A DNA stretch of 64,000 nt from SP5GCR1 sp965199685. GTDB taxonomy: Bacteria; Pseudomonadota; Gammaproteobacteria; Poriferisulfidales; Oxydemutatoraceae. The translations under genes and the position numbers were made by a program. The notes under the pieces were generated by a model. That model was not told the origin of the DNA, made no database searches, and saw only the letters and a list, made by a program, of their open reading frames with translations. The stretch is from assembly GCA_965199685.1 (NCBI GenBank), contig OZ241323.1:1674001-1738000 (forward strand). The letters are read 5' to 3'. Below are positions 8,791 through 16,999 of this stretch, piece by piece (the first letter of the stretch is position 1; the number at the start of each line of letters is the position of its first letter).

Positions 8791-9314
8791 TGCATATTTG
8801 GGGCTTTGTCACGAAGTGTGACAACTATAATCATCAGCGCACCGACAGTAATGCCTATATCAGCTATGTTAAATGTCGGCCAATGATAGGATCGATAATA
8901 AACATCCAAAAAATCGACAACCGCGCCCCTAAACAAACGGTCAATTAAATTACCCAAAGCCCCTCCCATTATCATCACTATGCCGATAGCCGACATGACG
9001 GCACCTGGTTCTCCGGGTTTTAACTTTTTGAGTAAGGACCAAAGAATACCGCATACGACCACTGTCACTACAATGAAAAACCACCGTTGCCATCCGCCTG
9101 CCTCGCTGAGCAAACTAAAAGCAGCACCAGTGTTGTACCACAAGGTCAAATTAAACGACGGCATCACCGGATAAGGCTGACCTTGAAGTAGCCATGACTC
9201 CGCAAACCCTTTGCTGATTTGATCCAACAATACGATGAGCAAGACAACCCCAAGCCATTTATAGTGGTAGCTTTTTAATAATGCTAGCTGGGAGGTATTG
9301 GTGGACACATCCAT
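8787..9314 (-). CDS. lspA: Lipoprotein signal peptidase (signal peptidase II)
   Basis: LspA cleaves the signal peptide from diacylglyceryl-modified prolipoproteins in the inner membrane. The 175-aa protein has four hydrophobic segments. Its two catalytic aspartate contexts are GNLIDRLFRGAVVDFLD and FNIADIGI, the conserved NxxDR and NxAD motifs of the aspartyl peptidase. It overlaps ispH downstream and lies 18 bp after the small membrane protein gene upstream, probably one operon. Lipoproteins encoded here that would need it include BamD and one M16 protease. Confidence 0.96.
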   Translation of the reverse strand: MDVSTNTSQLALLKSYHYKWLGVVLLIVLLDQISKGFAESWLLQGQPYPVMPSFNLTLWYNTGAAFSLLSEAGGWQRWFFIVVTVVVCGILWSLLKKLKPGEPGAVMSAIGIVMIMGGALGNLIDRLFRGAVVDFLDVYYRSYHWPTFNIADIGITVGALMIIVVTLRDKAPNMQ

Positions 9315-9332
9315 TTTGAGTGATAGAAGATT

Positions 9333-9731
9333 CTAATCAGACGGGTTTTTTCTTTTTGCCAGTTTCCAATGCACCATAAACAAGATGATCTGAATCAATA
9401 AAACAATGGAATACTGGACGATGTCCTGCAAGCCTTCTCTCTGCTCTCCCTTGAGCGCAGTGCGATAGGCTGCTTCACGCGCCTCAGTAATTTCCTGTTC
9501 CGACATATTCTTTAATTTACCGGAGAGACTTTCGATGTCCGGACGAGTGGCAACAAATTCATCGTTGCTTTGATATTTGGAATGTTCCCAGCTAGGCAAA
9601 GTCAACTCAGGTGCGATAATGCTGGTCATGGCATAAATAATAATACCAAAGGCGATACTACCTATCAGCACATTGATAAAACAAACCGCAAAGGCATAAA
9701 ACTCAAGCAGCGTTCTTTTAACCGTTGCCAT
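9333..9731 (-). CDS. Hypothetical membrane protein with two helices
   Basis: I do not recognise this 132-aa protein. It has one hydrophobic segment near residues 10-37 and another near 105-124, separated by a polar, charged region of about 65 residues rich in Glu, and it ends in a basic tail (KLAKRKNPSD). Both ends are predicted to lie on the same side of the membrane with the polar part as a loop. It precedes lspA by 18 bp on the same strand, so it may share the lspA-ispH transcript. No function can be assigned. Confidence 0.6.
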   Translation of the reverse strand: MATVKRTLLEFYAFAVCFINVLIGSIAFGIIIYAMTSIIAPELTLPSWEHSKYQSNDEFVATRPDIESLSGKLKNMSEQEITEAREAAYRTALKGEQREGLQDIVQYSIVLLIQIILFMVHWKLAKRKNPSD

Positions 9732-9804
9732 TTACTTCCCTGTTTAAGATATTGTTCATACTGCTATTATAACGGCAATAGTTTCTCAAAAACTTAAATA
9801 ACCC

Positions 9805-10293
9805 TCAACGCATTATCAATATCGGAGTGCCTTCCTTGACAAGCTGCCACACAACTCGCATATCTTTATCCTTCATAGCGATGCAGCCTTCGGTCCAATC
9901 CTTTGCGAGATTTCTCCTTTTAATAGGGTCATTAGGTTCTCCGTGTATCATAATATCGCCGCCGGGATCTTCACCCCTGAGTCCAGCAAGATGCCTGTCG
10001 GTGTCATTAGGAAAGGAAATGCCGAGCGAACGGAAGAAACGACTGTCGGGATTGCGTCGATCAATATAATAAAGACCTTCGGGGGTACGAAAGTCCCCTG
10101 ATTTTTGTTTATGTCCTACCGGGTTTTTCCCGAGTGAAATTGCAAATGTATGTGTGATTTCCCAGTTTGTCAACAAGTGCAGTTCACGCTCTGCTTTCTT
10201 TACCAAAATAGCATTCACTTCGTTTTGCGCAGACACCAATCCTCCCATCATCAATAATATGGCGAAAGTAACGATTAATAGTACTCTTTTCAT
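9805..10293 (-). CDS. L,D-transpeptidase family protein (YkuD/YafK-like)
   Basis: This is a 162-aa secreted protein with a signal peptide at about residues 1-22. The YkuD catalytic block is present: His117 in IMIHGEP and Cys137 in DWTEGCIAM. The segment FRTPEGLYYIDRRNPDSRFF followed by SLGISFPND is typical of the YafK-like branch, which includes enzymes that cut or form links between peptidoglycan and lipoprotein. I chose the ATG at 10293 because it gives a clean signal peptide. A longer in-frame extension upstream would overlap ftsX and has no family support. It begins 5 bp after the ftsX stop, so it is likely co-transcribed with ftsX. Confidence 0.85.
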   Translation of the reverse strand: MKRVLLIVTFAILLMMGGLVSAQNEVNAILVKKAERELHLLTNWEITHTFAISLGKNPVGHKQKSGDFRTPEGLYYIDRRNPDSRFFRSLGISFPNDTDRHLAGLRGEDPGGDIMIHGEPNDPIKRRNLAKDWTEGCIAMKDKDMRVVWQLVKEGTPILIMR

Positions 10294-10298
10294 TATTG

Positions 10299-11231
10299 CT
10301 AGCCGTCTAATAACTTCTTCCTCTGTCTGACCAGTGCGATCCCCGTACCCAACAGACATATCTTCACAGCAACACCCAAAGTTGCCACACCTATTATAAG
10401 ATAATTTAAGCTGGCTAGATTCTCTCCATAATACAGTGTGATTAGTTCTTGTAGTTTTGCATGCACCAAAGTAGATACGATAGCGATTACCAGCGTAGCC
10501 CCGAAACCACCCATTAAGCCGTAAGCCCAAGCCGTATAAAGAAAAGGTCGCCTGATAAACATTGCGGTTGCTCCCAATAACCTGAGAATCTTTATTTCGT
10601 CTAAACGTCTGGTTATTTCCGTCAGCATAAGCGTAGAAATCATCAATATCGCAGCACTCGCAAACAAAATTGCCAACAGCCAAACAGCAGTGCTAATAAA
10701 GGTAACCAGCGCATCCATACGCTCAAGCCATATAACGTTCGTTTCTACTCTTTCTATGTATCTTTGTTGTTGAACATTAAAAAGTAATGTGTCCAAAGCG
10801 ATGCCATGGCTATGTTCTAATTTCGCCGATATTTCAATAACCGCAGGAAAAGGATTCTCATCAAATAACGTCAAACTCTGTTCCATGCCGTATTGGTTTT
10901 GGAAATAATCCATTGACTCCTCGGCACTGATGAACTGCACTTCGGCAACGCTTTCCATTGCCGATATCTGGCTGGTCAATTCCGCTATCGCCTCATCAGA
11001 AGTATGCGGTGCAATATACGCCGATACCGAAGCAGGCCGCTCCAAGTCGGAGACAAGCCCTTGGGTATTTTGTAATATCACCAGCAAGATACCGGGCAAC
11101 GACAACGCAATAGTAATCAACGCGACTGATAACACGGTCAGCAGAGGACTTGCTTTTAGGTTTTGCACCGTCTGATGCAATGCCAAGCGGTGGCTTTCCA
11201 AATAATGACGAATGGCTAATAACATTGGCAA
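10299..11231 (-). CDS. ftsX: Cell division protein FtsX, separated from ftsE
   Basis: FtsX is the membrane partner of the ATPase FtsE; the pair controls septal peptidoglycan hydrolases through periplasmic activators. The 310-aa protein has a cytoplasmic N terminus, a first membrane helix near 32-55, a periplasmic domain of about 110 residues, and three further helices near 175-200, 225-250 and 270-295, the normal FtsX topology. KILRLLGAT lies in the conserved cytoplasmic loop. ftsX normally follows ftsE directly. Here ftsE lies at 56.3-56.9 kb beside ftsY, and upstream of ftsX there is a DUF4143-type ATPase. Product identity is firm and the location is the oddity. Confidence 0.93.
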   Translation of the reverse strand: MPMLLAIRHYLESHRLALHQTVQNLKASPLLTVLSVALITIALSLPGILLVILQNTQGLVSDLERPASVSAYIAPHTSDEAIAELTSQISAMESVAEVQFISAEESMDYFQNQYGMEQSLTLFDENPFPAVIEISAKLEHSHGIALDTLLFNVQQQRYIERVETNVIWLERMDALVTFISTAVWLLAILFASAAILMISTLMLTEITRRLDEIKILRLLGATAMFIRRPFLYTAWAYGLMGGFGATLVIAIVSTLVHAKLQELITLYYGENLASLNYLIIGVATLGVAVKICLLGTGIALVRQRKKLLDG

Positions 11232-11319
11232 ACGTATATTCTGTAGCCTTGTATATTAGCATTGTTTAACCCATGCAAGAGCGAATTATTCTCCTCCTGT
11301 GGAAAGGGATAATCCACCT

Positions 11320-12495
11320 CTACGGGCGATTGAAAATGTTTTTTATGCCGTCTTGCCAATGGATGATTTCTATACCATCTACTTTTCTAGATCGTTTTCC
11401 CAAGCAGAGTACATACTCTTTTTTAGAGTTCATGGCTTCTCTCACTGATTTAAGATTTTTAAGGTCATGGCTTAGAACTTTATCTTTTGATTTGATTTCA
11501 ACGAGTATAACTTCTTTTCCTCTTTCAAGGACTAGGTCAATCTCCACGCCATCTTTAGAACGGAAATAAGAAAATTTATATCCGCTCTCAAAGTACTCGT
11601 TAATTCTATAGGCCTCGGAGACAACCAAATGTTCAAAGGCATTGCCGAAAGCATAGTTTGAAGGCGTTATGGTTTCAGTGAGCAATCCCGACAAAGCTCT
11701 GGCCACGCCTAAGTCAAAGAAGTAAAACTTGGGGCTTTTGATTTGCCTTTTTCTAATAGATTTTGTGTAAGGATATAAATGAAAGCCTAAAAAGGTATCT
11801 TCCAATATCTCAAAGTATCGTTGGCAACTTTTATAATCAATGCCGGCTTCTGCGGCAATTCTAGAGTAATTGAGAATCATCCCGTTGCACTGACCTGCTA
11901 CATCTAGAAAAAATCTAAACGGCTGGATATTTCTGATAATCTGTTCATAAATGACCTCCTCCTTCAGATAAACCTGCACATAAGAATTCAAGTAGCGATT
12001 TTTTTCCTTTTTATTTTTGAGATTGAAAATCTCAGGCAGACTACCTCTTTGTAACACTTCATGGAGGTCAAACTTTTTACCTAATTCTAAAAAGGTTAAG
12101 GGGTAGAGCTTGTATAGGAAAGCGCGTCCGGCAAGCAAATTGGCACCACCCAATTTTAGTTTTCTAGTACTTGACCCTGTCAAAGCGAAATTTAACTTTT
12201 TTTTCGTTATAAGACGATGGACTACATCCAATAGCTTGGGGATCTTTTGGATTTCGTCAATCACCACGAAGCGAGGCTTTGCCTTTAGGGCATCAATCTC
12301 CTGCTCTAAAGCAGAGGGGTTAAGAGATAGTGTGCGTTCTCTTTCCGGTTCAAGCAAATCAATCCACAAAAGGCTATGTTTAGCTCTAAAGCCCTTGCTC
12401 CAGAAACTTTCTAGATAGCTTGACTTTCCGGTAGCCCTTGCTCCGAAGAGAAAAAAACTTTTATTTTTAGAGCATTTAAGTAATCTTGGGAACAT
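11320..12495 (-). CDS. AAA ATPase of the AAA_14/DUF4143 type
   Basis: The 391-aa protein has an N-terminal ATPase domain with a P-loop at residues 18-25 (GARATGKS), a Walker B RFVVIDEIQKIP near 95, and the sensor segment FALTGSSTRKLK. The C-terminal half looks like DUF4143, with VEIKSKDKV near its end, the basic strand of a nuclease-like fold often seen in this family. These proteins are widespread in accessory regions and their role is poorly known. A toxin-like or NTP-dependent nuclease role has been suggested for some, but that cannot be judged here. AT-rich codon use and its place upstream of the displaced ftsX point to acquisition. Confidence 0.8.
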   Translation of the reverse strand: MFPRLLKCSKNKSFFLFGARATGKSSYLESFWSKGFRAKHSLLWIDLLEPERERTLSLNPSALEQEIDALKAKPRFVVIDEIQKIPKLLDVVHRLITKKKLNFALTGSSTRKLKLGGANLLAGRAFLYKLYPLTFLELGKKFDLHEVLQRGSLPEIFNLKNKKEKNRYLNSYVQVYLKEEVIYEQIIRNIQPFRFFLDVAGQCNGMILNYSRIAAEAGIDYKSCQRYFEILEDTFLGFHLYPYTKSIRKRQIKSPKFYFFDLGVARALSGLLTETITPSNYAFGNAFEHLVVSEAYRINEYFESGYKFSYFRSKDGVEIDLVLERGKEVILVEIKSKDKVLSHDLKNLKSVREAMNSKKEYVLCLGKRSRKVDGIEIIHWQDGIKNIFNRP

Positions 12496-12538
12496 ATATC
12501 TAAATTGTCCGCCAAAATAGATATAAAGTCAACATAAG

Positions 12539-12572
12539 CACCGATTGACCTATCCACTCAATCAGTTGGGTA
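12539..12572. repeat. Degenerate hairpin module related to the IS1182-like repeats
   Basis: The sequence accgattgacctatccactcaatcag resembles the gattgacctactggctcaatc dyad found in the other repeat copies, with several mismatches and no recognisable ends. It is best read as a decayed remnant. Confidence 0.35.
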
Positions 12573-12604
12573 TGTGCAAAAATAGTAGTTTAAGGAGGGC
12601 AGGA

Positions 12605-12694
12605 TTAAGACCTACCTAATTTGATATCAGATAAATGCTTAGGTATATACAATGAGGAAGTTTCAGGTGACATGACAAGAGGAGGTTTAAGCAT
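12605..12694 (-). CDS. Possible 29-aa small ORF (third in the series)
   Basis: A short reading frame starts 8 bp after the stop of the 45-aa small ORF and encodes 29 residues beginning MLKPPLVMSPETSSLYIPKH. It has an AGG five bases before the ATG. It has no similarity to the two proline/lysine-rich frames upstream, so it may be chance. I list it because of its position as the last frame in the series. Confidence 0.2.
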   Translation of the reverse strand: MLKPPLVMSPETSSLYIPKHLSDIKLGRS

Positions 12695-12702
12695 TAAGCC
12701 TG

Positions 12703-12840
12703 CTAGCTTGATATCTTAAACTTTCTCATCAGCCTTTGTGCAAGGGATGCCTTCTTCATGGAAGGAGGAATAACATCTTCACGGACTTTTTTAGGTGGAG
12801 GAGGTTTGGGAAGTTTATTTTTTAATTTCTTGCGCGGCAT
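12703..12840 (-). CDS. Small proline/lysine-rich protein, copy B (45 aa)
   Basis: The reverse strand encodes 45 residues beginning MPRKKLKNKLPKPPPPKKVR and ending MRKFKISS. It is highly basic with a PPPP core. A second copy lies exactly 230 bp upstream (12930-13070) and keeps the same frame and almost the same first 19 residues, which argues that the frame is translated. No strong ribosome-binding site precedes the ATG. It is unlike any family I recognise. It lies downstream of the 183-aa membrane protein, whose C-terminal codons are part of the duplicated unit. Confidence 0.5.
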   Translation of the reverse strand: MPRKKLKNKLPKPPPPKKVREDVIPPSMKKASLAQRLMRKFKISS

Positions 12841-12858
12841 GATGGTTTTTTAGCTAGT

Positions 12859-13157
12859 TAAAAATCTATGATTTTTCAGAAATAATTGAAAACAAATAAA
12901 ACAAGGCAATAACTATTGAATAAGAAAGCCTAATAACTTGGTATCTTAATCTTTCCTGTCAATTTTTGCTTAAGGGTTGCCTTCTTCATGAAATCTGGCA
13001 TAACACCTTCGCAGACTTTTTTAGGTGAAGGGGGTTTTGGGAGTTTATTTTTTAATTTCTTGCGCGGCATGATGGTTTTTTAGCTAGTTAAAAATCTATG
13101 ATTTCTCAGAAATAATTAAAAACAAATAGAATAAGGCAATAACTATTGAATAAGATG
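12859..13157 (-). repeat. Tandem duplication, 230-bp period
   Basis: Two adjacent blocks with a 230-bp period contain the same material: the last 19 codons of the membrane protein gene (SYSIVIALFYLF then IISEKS and stop), a spacer with aactagctaaaaaaccatc, and the start of a proline/lysine-rich small ORF. The second block thus holds an orphan copy of the membrane protein tail (12870-12929), with the Leu of FLIIS changed to Ser. The copies differ at scattered positions, so the duplication is not recent. Confidence 0.75.
12930..13070 (-). CDS. Small proline/lysine-rich protein, copy A (46 aa)
   Basis: This 46-residue frame begins MPRKKLKNKLPKPPSPKKVC and ends GKIKIPSY. It starts 25 bp after the stop of the 183-aa membrane protein gene on the same strand. 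It is the paralogue of the 45-aa frame 230 bp downstream. Identity is near complete over the first 19 residues and roughly half over the rest, with no frameshift or premature stop. The conserved basic start with PP could bind nucleic acid or membrane, but no function is inferred. Confidence 0.5.
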   Translation of the reverse strand: MPRKKLKNKLPKPPSPKKVCEGVMPDFMKKATLKQKLTGKIKIPSY

Positions 13158-13647
13158 GCAATACTTGAATAAACCTAACAATATAAGCGTTTCTTGTTAC
13201 ATTGATGTTGTGGTTATAATCTGCGTATTTCATAAACTGTTTTGTAAGATTCTTCTCCAAAATTTCTCTCACCGTTAACTCCAAGTCCTGTTTATTCCGA
13301 TCTTGATCAAAATCCTTTTTGCGACACTCCATTAGTCTATCATAATATTCATCAAAGCCCTTTAATGAAACTTCATGATATGTCCATTTGGTTAGTACCT
13401 TATAAATGCAGTGTGATAAATATATAAGAATAGATAAACTAACAATTATGAGCGCATTCGGTATACTAATTATTACGGACTGTTGCCATGCAAGGGCAGC
13501 AGCTTTGCCGATTAAGAAAAAATTTATTGGTGCCATAAATGTTAAAATCGCTATTGGTAATTTTAGTCTTGAGTAGATTTGCTCGCGCTTCTCTAGTTCA
13601 TAAAAATAAACCTTTTCGTAAAACTTTCTTTTTTCTGTTCTATTCAT
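13096..13647 (-). CDS. Unclassified three-helix membrane protein (183 aa)
   Basis: I do not recognise a named family. The N terminus is charged (KRKFYEKVYFYELEKREQIYSRL) and leads into two membrane helices near residues 29-52 and 57-80. Then comes a polar cytoplasmic region of about 75 residues and a final helix near 160-179. The layout recalls small membrane proteins that accompany mobile or defence-related loci, but I see no diagnostic motif. Codon use is AT-rich. Upstream is a 259-bp gap before the divergent fmdB-like gene. Downstream come the two small proline/lysine-rich frames, and the last 19 codons of this gene are duplicated with them. The frame is supported by length and helix pattern; function is unknown. 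Confidence 0.6.
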   Translation of the reverse strand: MNRTEKRKFYEKVYFYELEKREQIYSRLKLPIAILTFMAPINFFLIGKAAALAWQQSVIISIPNALIIVSLSILIYLSHCIYKVLTKWTYHEVSLKGFDEYYDRLMECRKKDFDQDRNKQDLELTVREILEKNLTKQFMKYADYNHNINVTRNAYIVRFIQVLPSYSIVIALFYLFLIISEKS

Positions 13648-13823
13648 TTTAAGGGTATCCGTCTCATTTAAGTATTGCTTATAAAAAGCAGTATATTCCG
13701 GTGCTTATTTGGCACGATTCTGCAATCTGACGAGCGGTAGTAGATATTAGACAGACGGTTAAAGTTGTGCAGATACAATACGCTTAAAAGGGTATATTGA
13801 ATTGCTGATTATTGACGGGCGGT

Positions 13824-13854
13824 TTGCACGTTGTAGCCAAAACTCGGCTATAAT
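13824..13854 (+). promoter_or_regulatory. Candidate promoter upstream of the fmdB-like gene and aspS
   Basis: TTGCAC at 13824-13829 and a perfect TATAAT at 13849-13854 are 19 bp apart, slightly longer than ideal. They lie about 50 bp before the ATG of the zinc-ribbon gene. Spacing lowers confidence. Confidence 0.4.
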
Positions 13855-13906
13855 GGCGTTTTCTATATACGATTATGAACTCACCAAAGCCAAGAACACA
13901 TCTCTG

Positions 13907-14248
13907 ATGCCGATTTACGAATATGTTTGCGAGTCTTGCGGAGAACGTTTGGAGGTATTGCAAAAAATATCCGACCAACCTTTGCGCAAATGTCCTGCGT
14001 GCCACAAAGAAACATTGAAAAAACTTGTCTCGGCGGCAGGTTTCAGGTTGGCAGGCAAAGGTTGGTACGAGACTGATTTCAAAACCAAAAATCAGCGTAA
14101 TTTAGCAGGTATCCAAGAACCTAAAGCCGATACGAGCAAAGCTAAAGATGCCTTTAAAAAGGCCGACGCTACACCAAGTAAAACTGCAAATGCCAAAAGT
14201 GGCGCGTCTAAACCACAAACCACTAAGCCAGCCAAAACCCCAGCCTAA
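13907..14248 (+). CDS. FmdB-family zinc ribbon protein
   Basis: The 113-aa protein begins MPIYEYVCESCGERLEVLQK and has two CxxC pairs (CESC and CPAC) that form a small zinc ribbon, the signature of the FmdB regulatory-like family. After residue 70 it is a low-complexity Ala/Lys/Thr tail, often seen in these proteins. The chosen ATG is the one that starts MPIYEY, which is conserved across the family; a longer upstream frame lacks support. The gene commonly precedes aspS in Proteobacteria, and it does so here with a 14-bp gap. The precise role of the family is not established. Confidence 0.88.
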   Translation: MPIYEYVCESCGERLEVLQKISDQPLRKCPACHKETLKKLVSAAGFRLAGKGWYETDFKTKNQRNLAGIQEPKADTSKAKDAFKKADATPSKTANAKSGASKPQTTKPAKTPA

Positions 14249-14262
14249 AAATTCAATTAACG

Positions 14263-16026
14263 ATGCGAAGTTATTATTGCGGAGAAATCGACCAACATTC
14301 TATAGGTAAAGAGATAAGTGTTTGCGGCTGGGTCAACCGTCGTCGCGATCACGGCGGCGTTATATTTATAGATTTACGCGACCGTGAAGGCATATTGCAA
14401 TTAGTTGCCGACCCTTCTAATTCCGAAGTGTTTGCGATCGCAGAAAAGGTGCGCAACGAATTTGTATTACAGGCAAAGGGAGTGTTGCGGGCGCGCCCCG
14501 AAGAAACCGAAAACCTCGACCTCAAAAGCGGAAAGGTTGAGTTGTTATGCGAATCTTTGACTATTCTCAACAAAGCCTATACGCCACCGTTTCAGCTAGA
14601 AGACCAAGATGTCAACGACGAAGTACGCTTGCGCTATCGTTATGTAGACTTGCGACGACCGCAAATGCTTGCAAATTTGAAAATGCGTGCTGAGATTTTG
14701 AAAACATTGCGAGCGTTTTTGGAACAACATGGCTTTATAGAAATTGAGACACCAATGCTAACGCGTGCCACACCCGAAGGTGCACGCGATTATTTGGTTC
14801 CCAGCCGCGTCCATCCTAAGAGTTTTTATGCACTGCCGCAATCTCCTCAACTATTCAAGCAGTTATTGATGATGGGTGGTTTAGACCGCTATTATCAGAT
14901 GCCTCGTTGTTTTCGCGACGAGGACTTGCGTGCCGACCGCCAACCTGAATTCAGCCAACTTGACATAGAAACTTCCTTCATGGACGAAACCGCTATTATT
15001 GAATTGATTGAACAGATGCTAAAAGATCTATATCGTTGTGTGCTAGATGTAGAACTAGCAGATTTCCCGCGCATGTCTTATGCCGAAGCAATGGCACGCT
15101 ACGGTTGCGACCGCCCTGATCTGCGTATTTCACTGGAGCTTAGTGAATTGACGGATTTGATGCGCAGCGTGGAATTCAAAGTGTTCTCCGGACCCGCCAA
15201 TGATCACGCAGGACGGGTTGCAGCGTTAAAAATCCCGCAAGGAAGCCGCCTAAGCCGCAAAGAGATAGACGATTACACTGATTATGTCGCACGCTTTGGT
15301 GCTAAAGGACTCGCCTATATTAAATGTGAGTCTATCGCATCAGGCAGAGAAGGCTTGCAATCTCCTATATTGAAATTCCTTCCTGACGAGGTGATTGCAC
15401 AAATCATTGAACGAACACAAGCTCACGACGGAGACTTGATATTCTTCGGTGCTGGACATAAAAACATAGTCAACGACTCGCTGGCTGCACTACGCGTGCA
15501 GATTGCCCATGACCTTGACCTCGTGGCAAAAGAACCTAAATGGAAACCGCTATGGATTATTGATTTTCCGATGTTTGAATACAACTATCAGAATAAACGA
15601 TGGGATTCTATGCATCACCCTTTCACCGCTCCGGCGACGAACTCAAACAGCTTGCTTGAGAACCCCGGCGACTGCTTGTCGCGTGCTTACGATGTAGTGG
15701 TCAACGGCATAGAATTAGGCGGGGGTTCCATACGCATACACGAACAATCCACACAGCGCAAAGTGTTGAAGGTCTTGGGCATTGACGAAGCCGAAGCTGA
15801 AGAGAAGTTTGGCTTTTTTCTGCAAGCATTGAACTACGGCTGTCCGCCGCACGGCGGCATCGCTTTCGGCTTGGATCGCATTGCGATGCTGATGAGCGAC
15901 AGCACCTCAATCCGTGATGTGATTGCATTCCCCAAAACCCAAAGCGCATCGTGCCCGTTGACCAATGCCCCTACTTCGGTTAGCGAAGCACAATTAAAAG
16001 AACTGCATCTAAAGCTCGGAAAATAG
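14263..16026 (+). CDS. aspS: Aspartyl-tRNA synthetase
   Basis: AspS charges tRNA-Asp with aspartate. The 587-aa protein has the N-terminal OB-fold anticodon-binding domain (CGWVNRRRDHGGVIFIDLRD), the class II catalytic core with YRYVDLRRP (motif 1), FRDEDLRADRQPEFSQLDIE (motif 2) and GGIAFGLDRIAMLM (motif 3), and the bacterial GAD insertion near 290-410. The length matches the family. The C-terminal segment IAFPKTQSASCPLTNAP is conserved. It is followed by a convergent glycosyltransferase gene that separates it from nudB. Confidence 0.98.
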   Translation: MRSYYCGEIDQHSIGKEISVCGWVNRRRDHGGVIFIDLRDREGILQLVADPSNSEVFAIAEKVRNEFVLQAKGVLRARPEETENLDLKSGKVELLCESLTILNKAYTPPFQLEDQDVNDEVRLRYRYVDLRRPQMLANLKMRAEILKTLRAFLEQHGFIEIETPMLTRATPEGARDYLVPSRVHPKSFYALPQSPQLFKQLLMMGGLDRYYQMPRCFRDEDLRADRQPEFSQLDIETSFMDETAIIELIEQMLKDLYRCVLDVELADFPRMSYAEAMARYGCDRPDLRISLELSELTDLMRSVEFKVFSGPANDHAGRVAALKIPQGSRLSRKEIDDYTDYVARFGAKGLAYIKCESIASGREGLQSPILKFLPDEVIAQIIERTQAHDGDLIFFGAGHKNIVNDSLAALRVQIAHDLDLVAKEPKWKPLWIIDFPMFEYNYQNKRWDSMHHPFTAPATNSNSLLENPGDCLSRAYDVVVNGIELGGGSIRIHEQSTQRKVLKVLGIDEAEAEEKFGFFLQALNYGCPPHGGIAFGLDRIAMLMSDSTSIRDVIAFPKTQSASCPLTNAPTSVSEAQLKELHLKLGK

Positions 16027-16036
16027 TCTCCTCTAC

Positions 16037-16891
16037 TTACGGCTTATAAGATATAAAACCGTGAAGTCTACCGATAATGGATACGGTATAGCGCAGAGCC
16101 TGTCGTCCTTGCAGTCGTAGAACCTCTATCAAAATTCCTGCTACTGGTTTTGATAACGCAAGTGCCAAGTTTTTAATTGCCCATGCCGGTTTAATGCGTA
16201 GATGCTTTCGTAGCATTGCGCCGCGTCCCATGCCGTAAAGATAGTGTTTGCGTGTCCAAGCATGCAATGACATTCCTTCCGGCTTTAGACTCGGATGCAA
16301 AACCTCGTAGCGAGGCTGATACAGTAACTTGCCGCCATGTTGAAGTATACGCAAAACCAAATCAGTCTCTTCACTGCTACCATAACGTGTACCAGTACCT
16401 AGATGTTCATCCAATAAACCAACCTCAGATAAAACAGTCCGCTTGATTGCCATCGCAGATGCCAAACAGCAATCGTAATTTCTAAAATTTACACCCTCAG
16501 GTTTGGGGCCGGAATAACGCGAATAAGGCTTGCCGTCTTCTATATTAAAGCAGATACCACAAATTACATCGTGATCCGGACTATCCTTGGTAATCTGATC
16601 AAGTCGATTTAACGTATGCTTCTTAAAACGAGCATTAGCATCAACCAAAACCAAGTAGTCTCCGGTTGCGTGTTTGATCGCCAAGTTACGAGAGCGGGAA
16701 GCACCGGCACCTTCCATGCGAAACCATTGACAAGGACCACGCGACACCTCCACAGGTGCTTCTTTGATATCCGACTGATCAACGATAAGCGTTTCAAAGG
16801 ACTCTGCATAAGTTTGCTGTTCAATCGTCTGTAGCAAGCCGAGCAACTCAGAACGGTTATTTCGTACCGGAATAACAATAGAAAATTTCAT
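16037..16891 (-). CDS. Glycosyltransferase family 2
   Basis: The 284-aa protein opens with MKFSIVIPVRNNRSELLGLL, a typical GT-A glycosyltransferase start. It has LVLVDANARF near 85-95 at the position of the metal-binding acidic motif, and the acceptor-side segment GTGTRYGSSEETDLVLRILQ, equivalent to the ED motif. These enzymes transfer sugars from nucleotide donors to surface glycans. It is inserted on the opposite strand between aspS and nudB, which are neighbours in many relatives. Donor and acceptor are unknown. It may act with the sulfotransferases and the fucosyltransferase-like protein in this window, which is inference. Confidence 0.85.
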   Translation of the reverse strand: MKFSIVIPVRNNRSELLGLLQTIEQQTYAESFETLIVDQSDIKEAPVEVSRGPCQWFRMEGAGASRSRNLAIKHATGDYLVLVDANARFKKHTLNRLDQITKDSPDHDVICGICFNIEDGKPYSRYSGPKPEGVNFRNYDCCLASAMAIKRTVLSEVGLLDEHLGTGTRYGSSEETDLVLRILQHGGKLLYQPRYEVLHPSLKPEGMSLHAWTRKHYLYGMGRGAMLRKHLRIKPAWAIKNLALALSKPVAGILIEVLRLQGRQALRYTVSIIGRLHGFISYKP

Positions 16892-16999
16892 GTGAGATAT
16901 CCTTATTTTCGCTTTATTTATCTAACTCGGAAACATAGACGCTTATAATACATTATCTAAATAATCAAATTAAAAATAAAACCGCGATTAAATATACAT

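Noticed and set aside
10294..10683. A 130-codon upstream extension of the L,D-transpeptidase frame
   Set aside because: It overlaps the ftsX coding region in another frame, has no family similarity, and would hide a clear signal peptide at 10293.
13096..13647. Assignment of the membrane protein to a known defence effector family such as SLATT
   Set aside because: The helix layout is only broadly similar and no partner nucleotidyltransferase or diagnostic motif is nearby; left unclassified.
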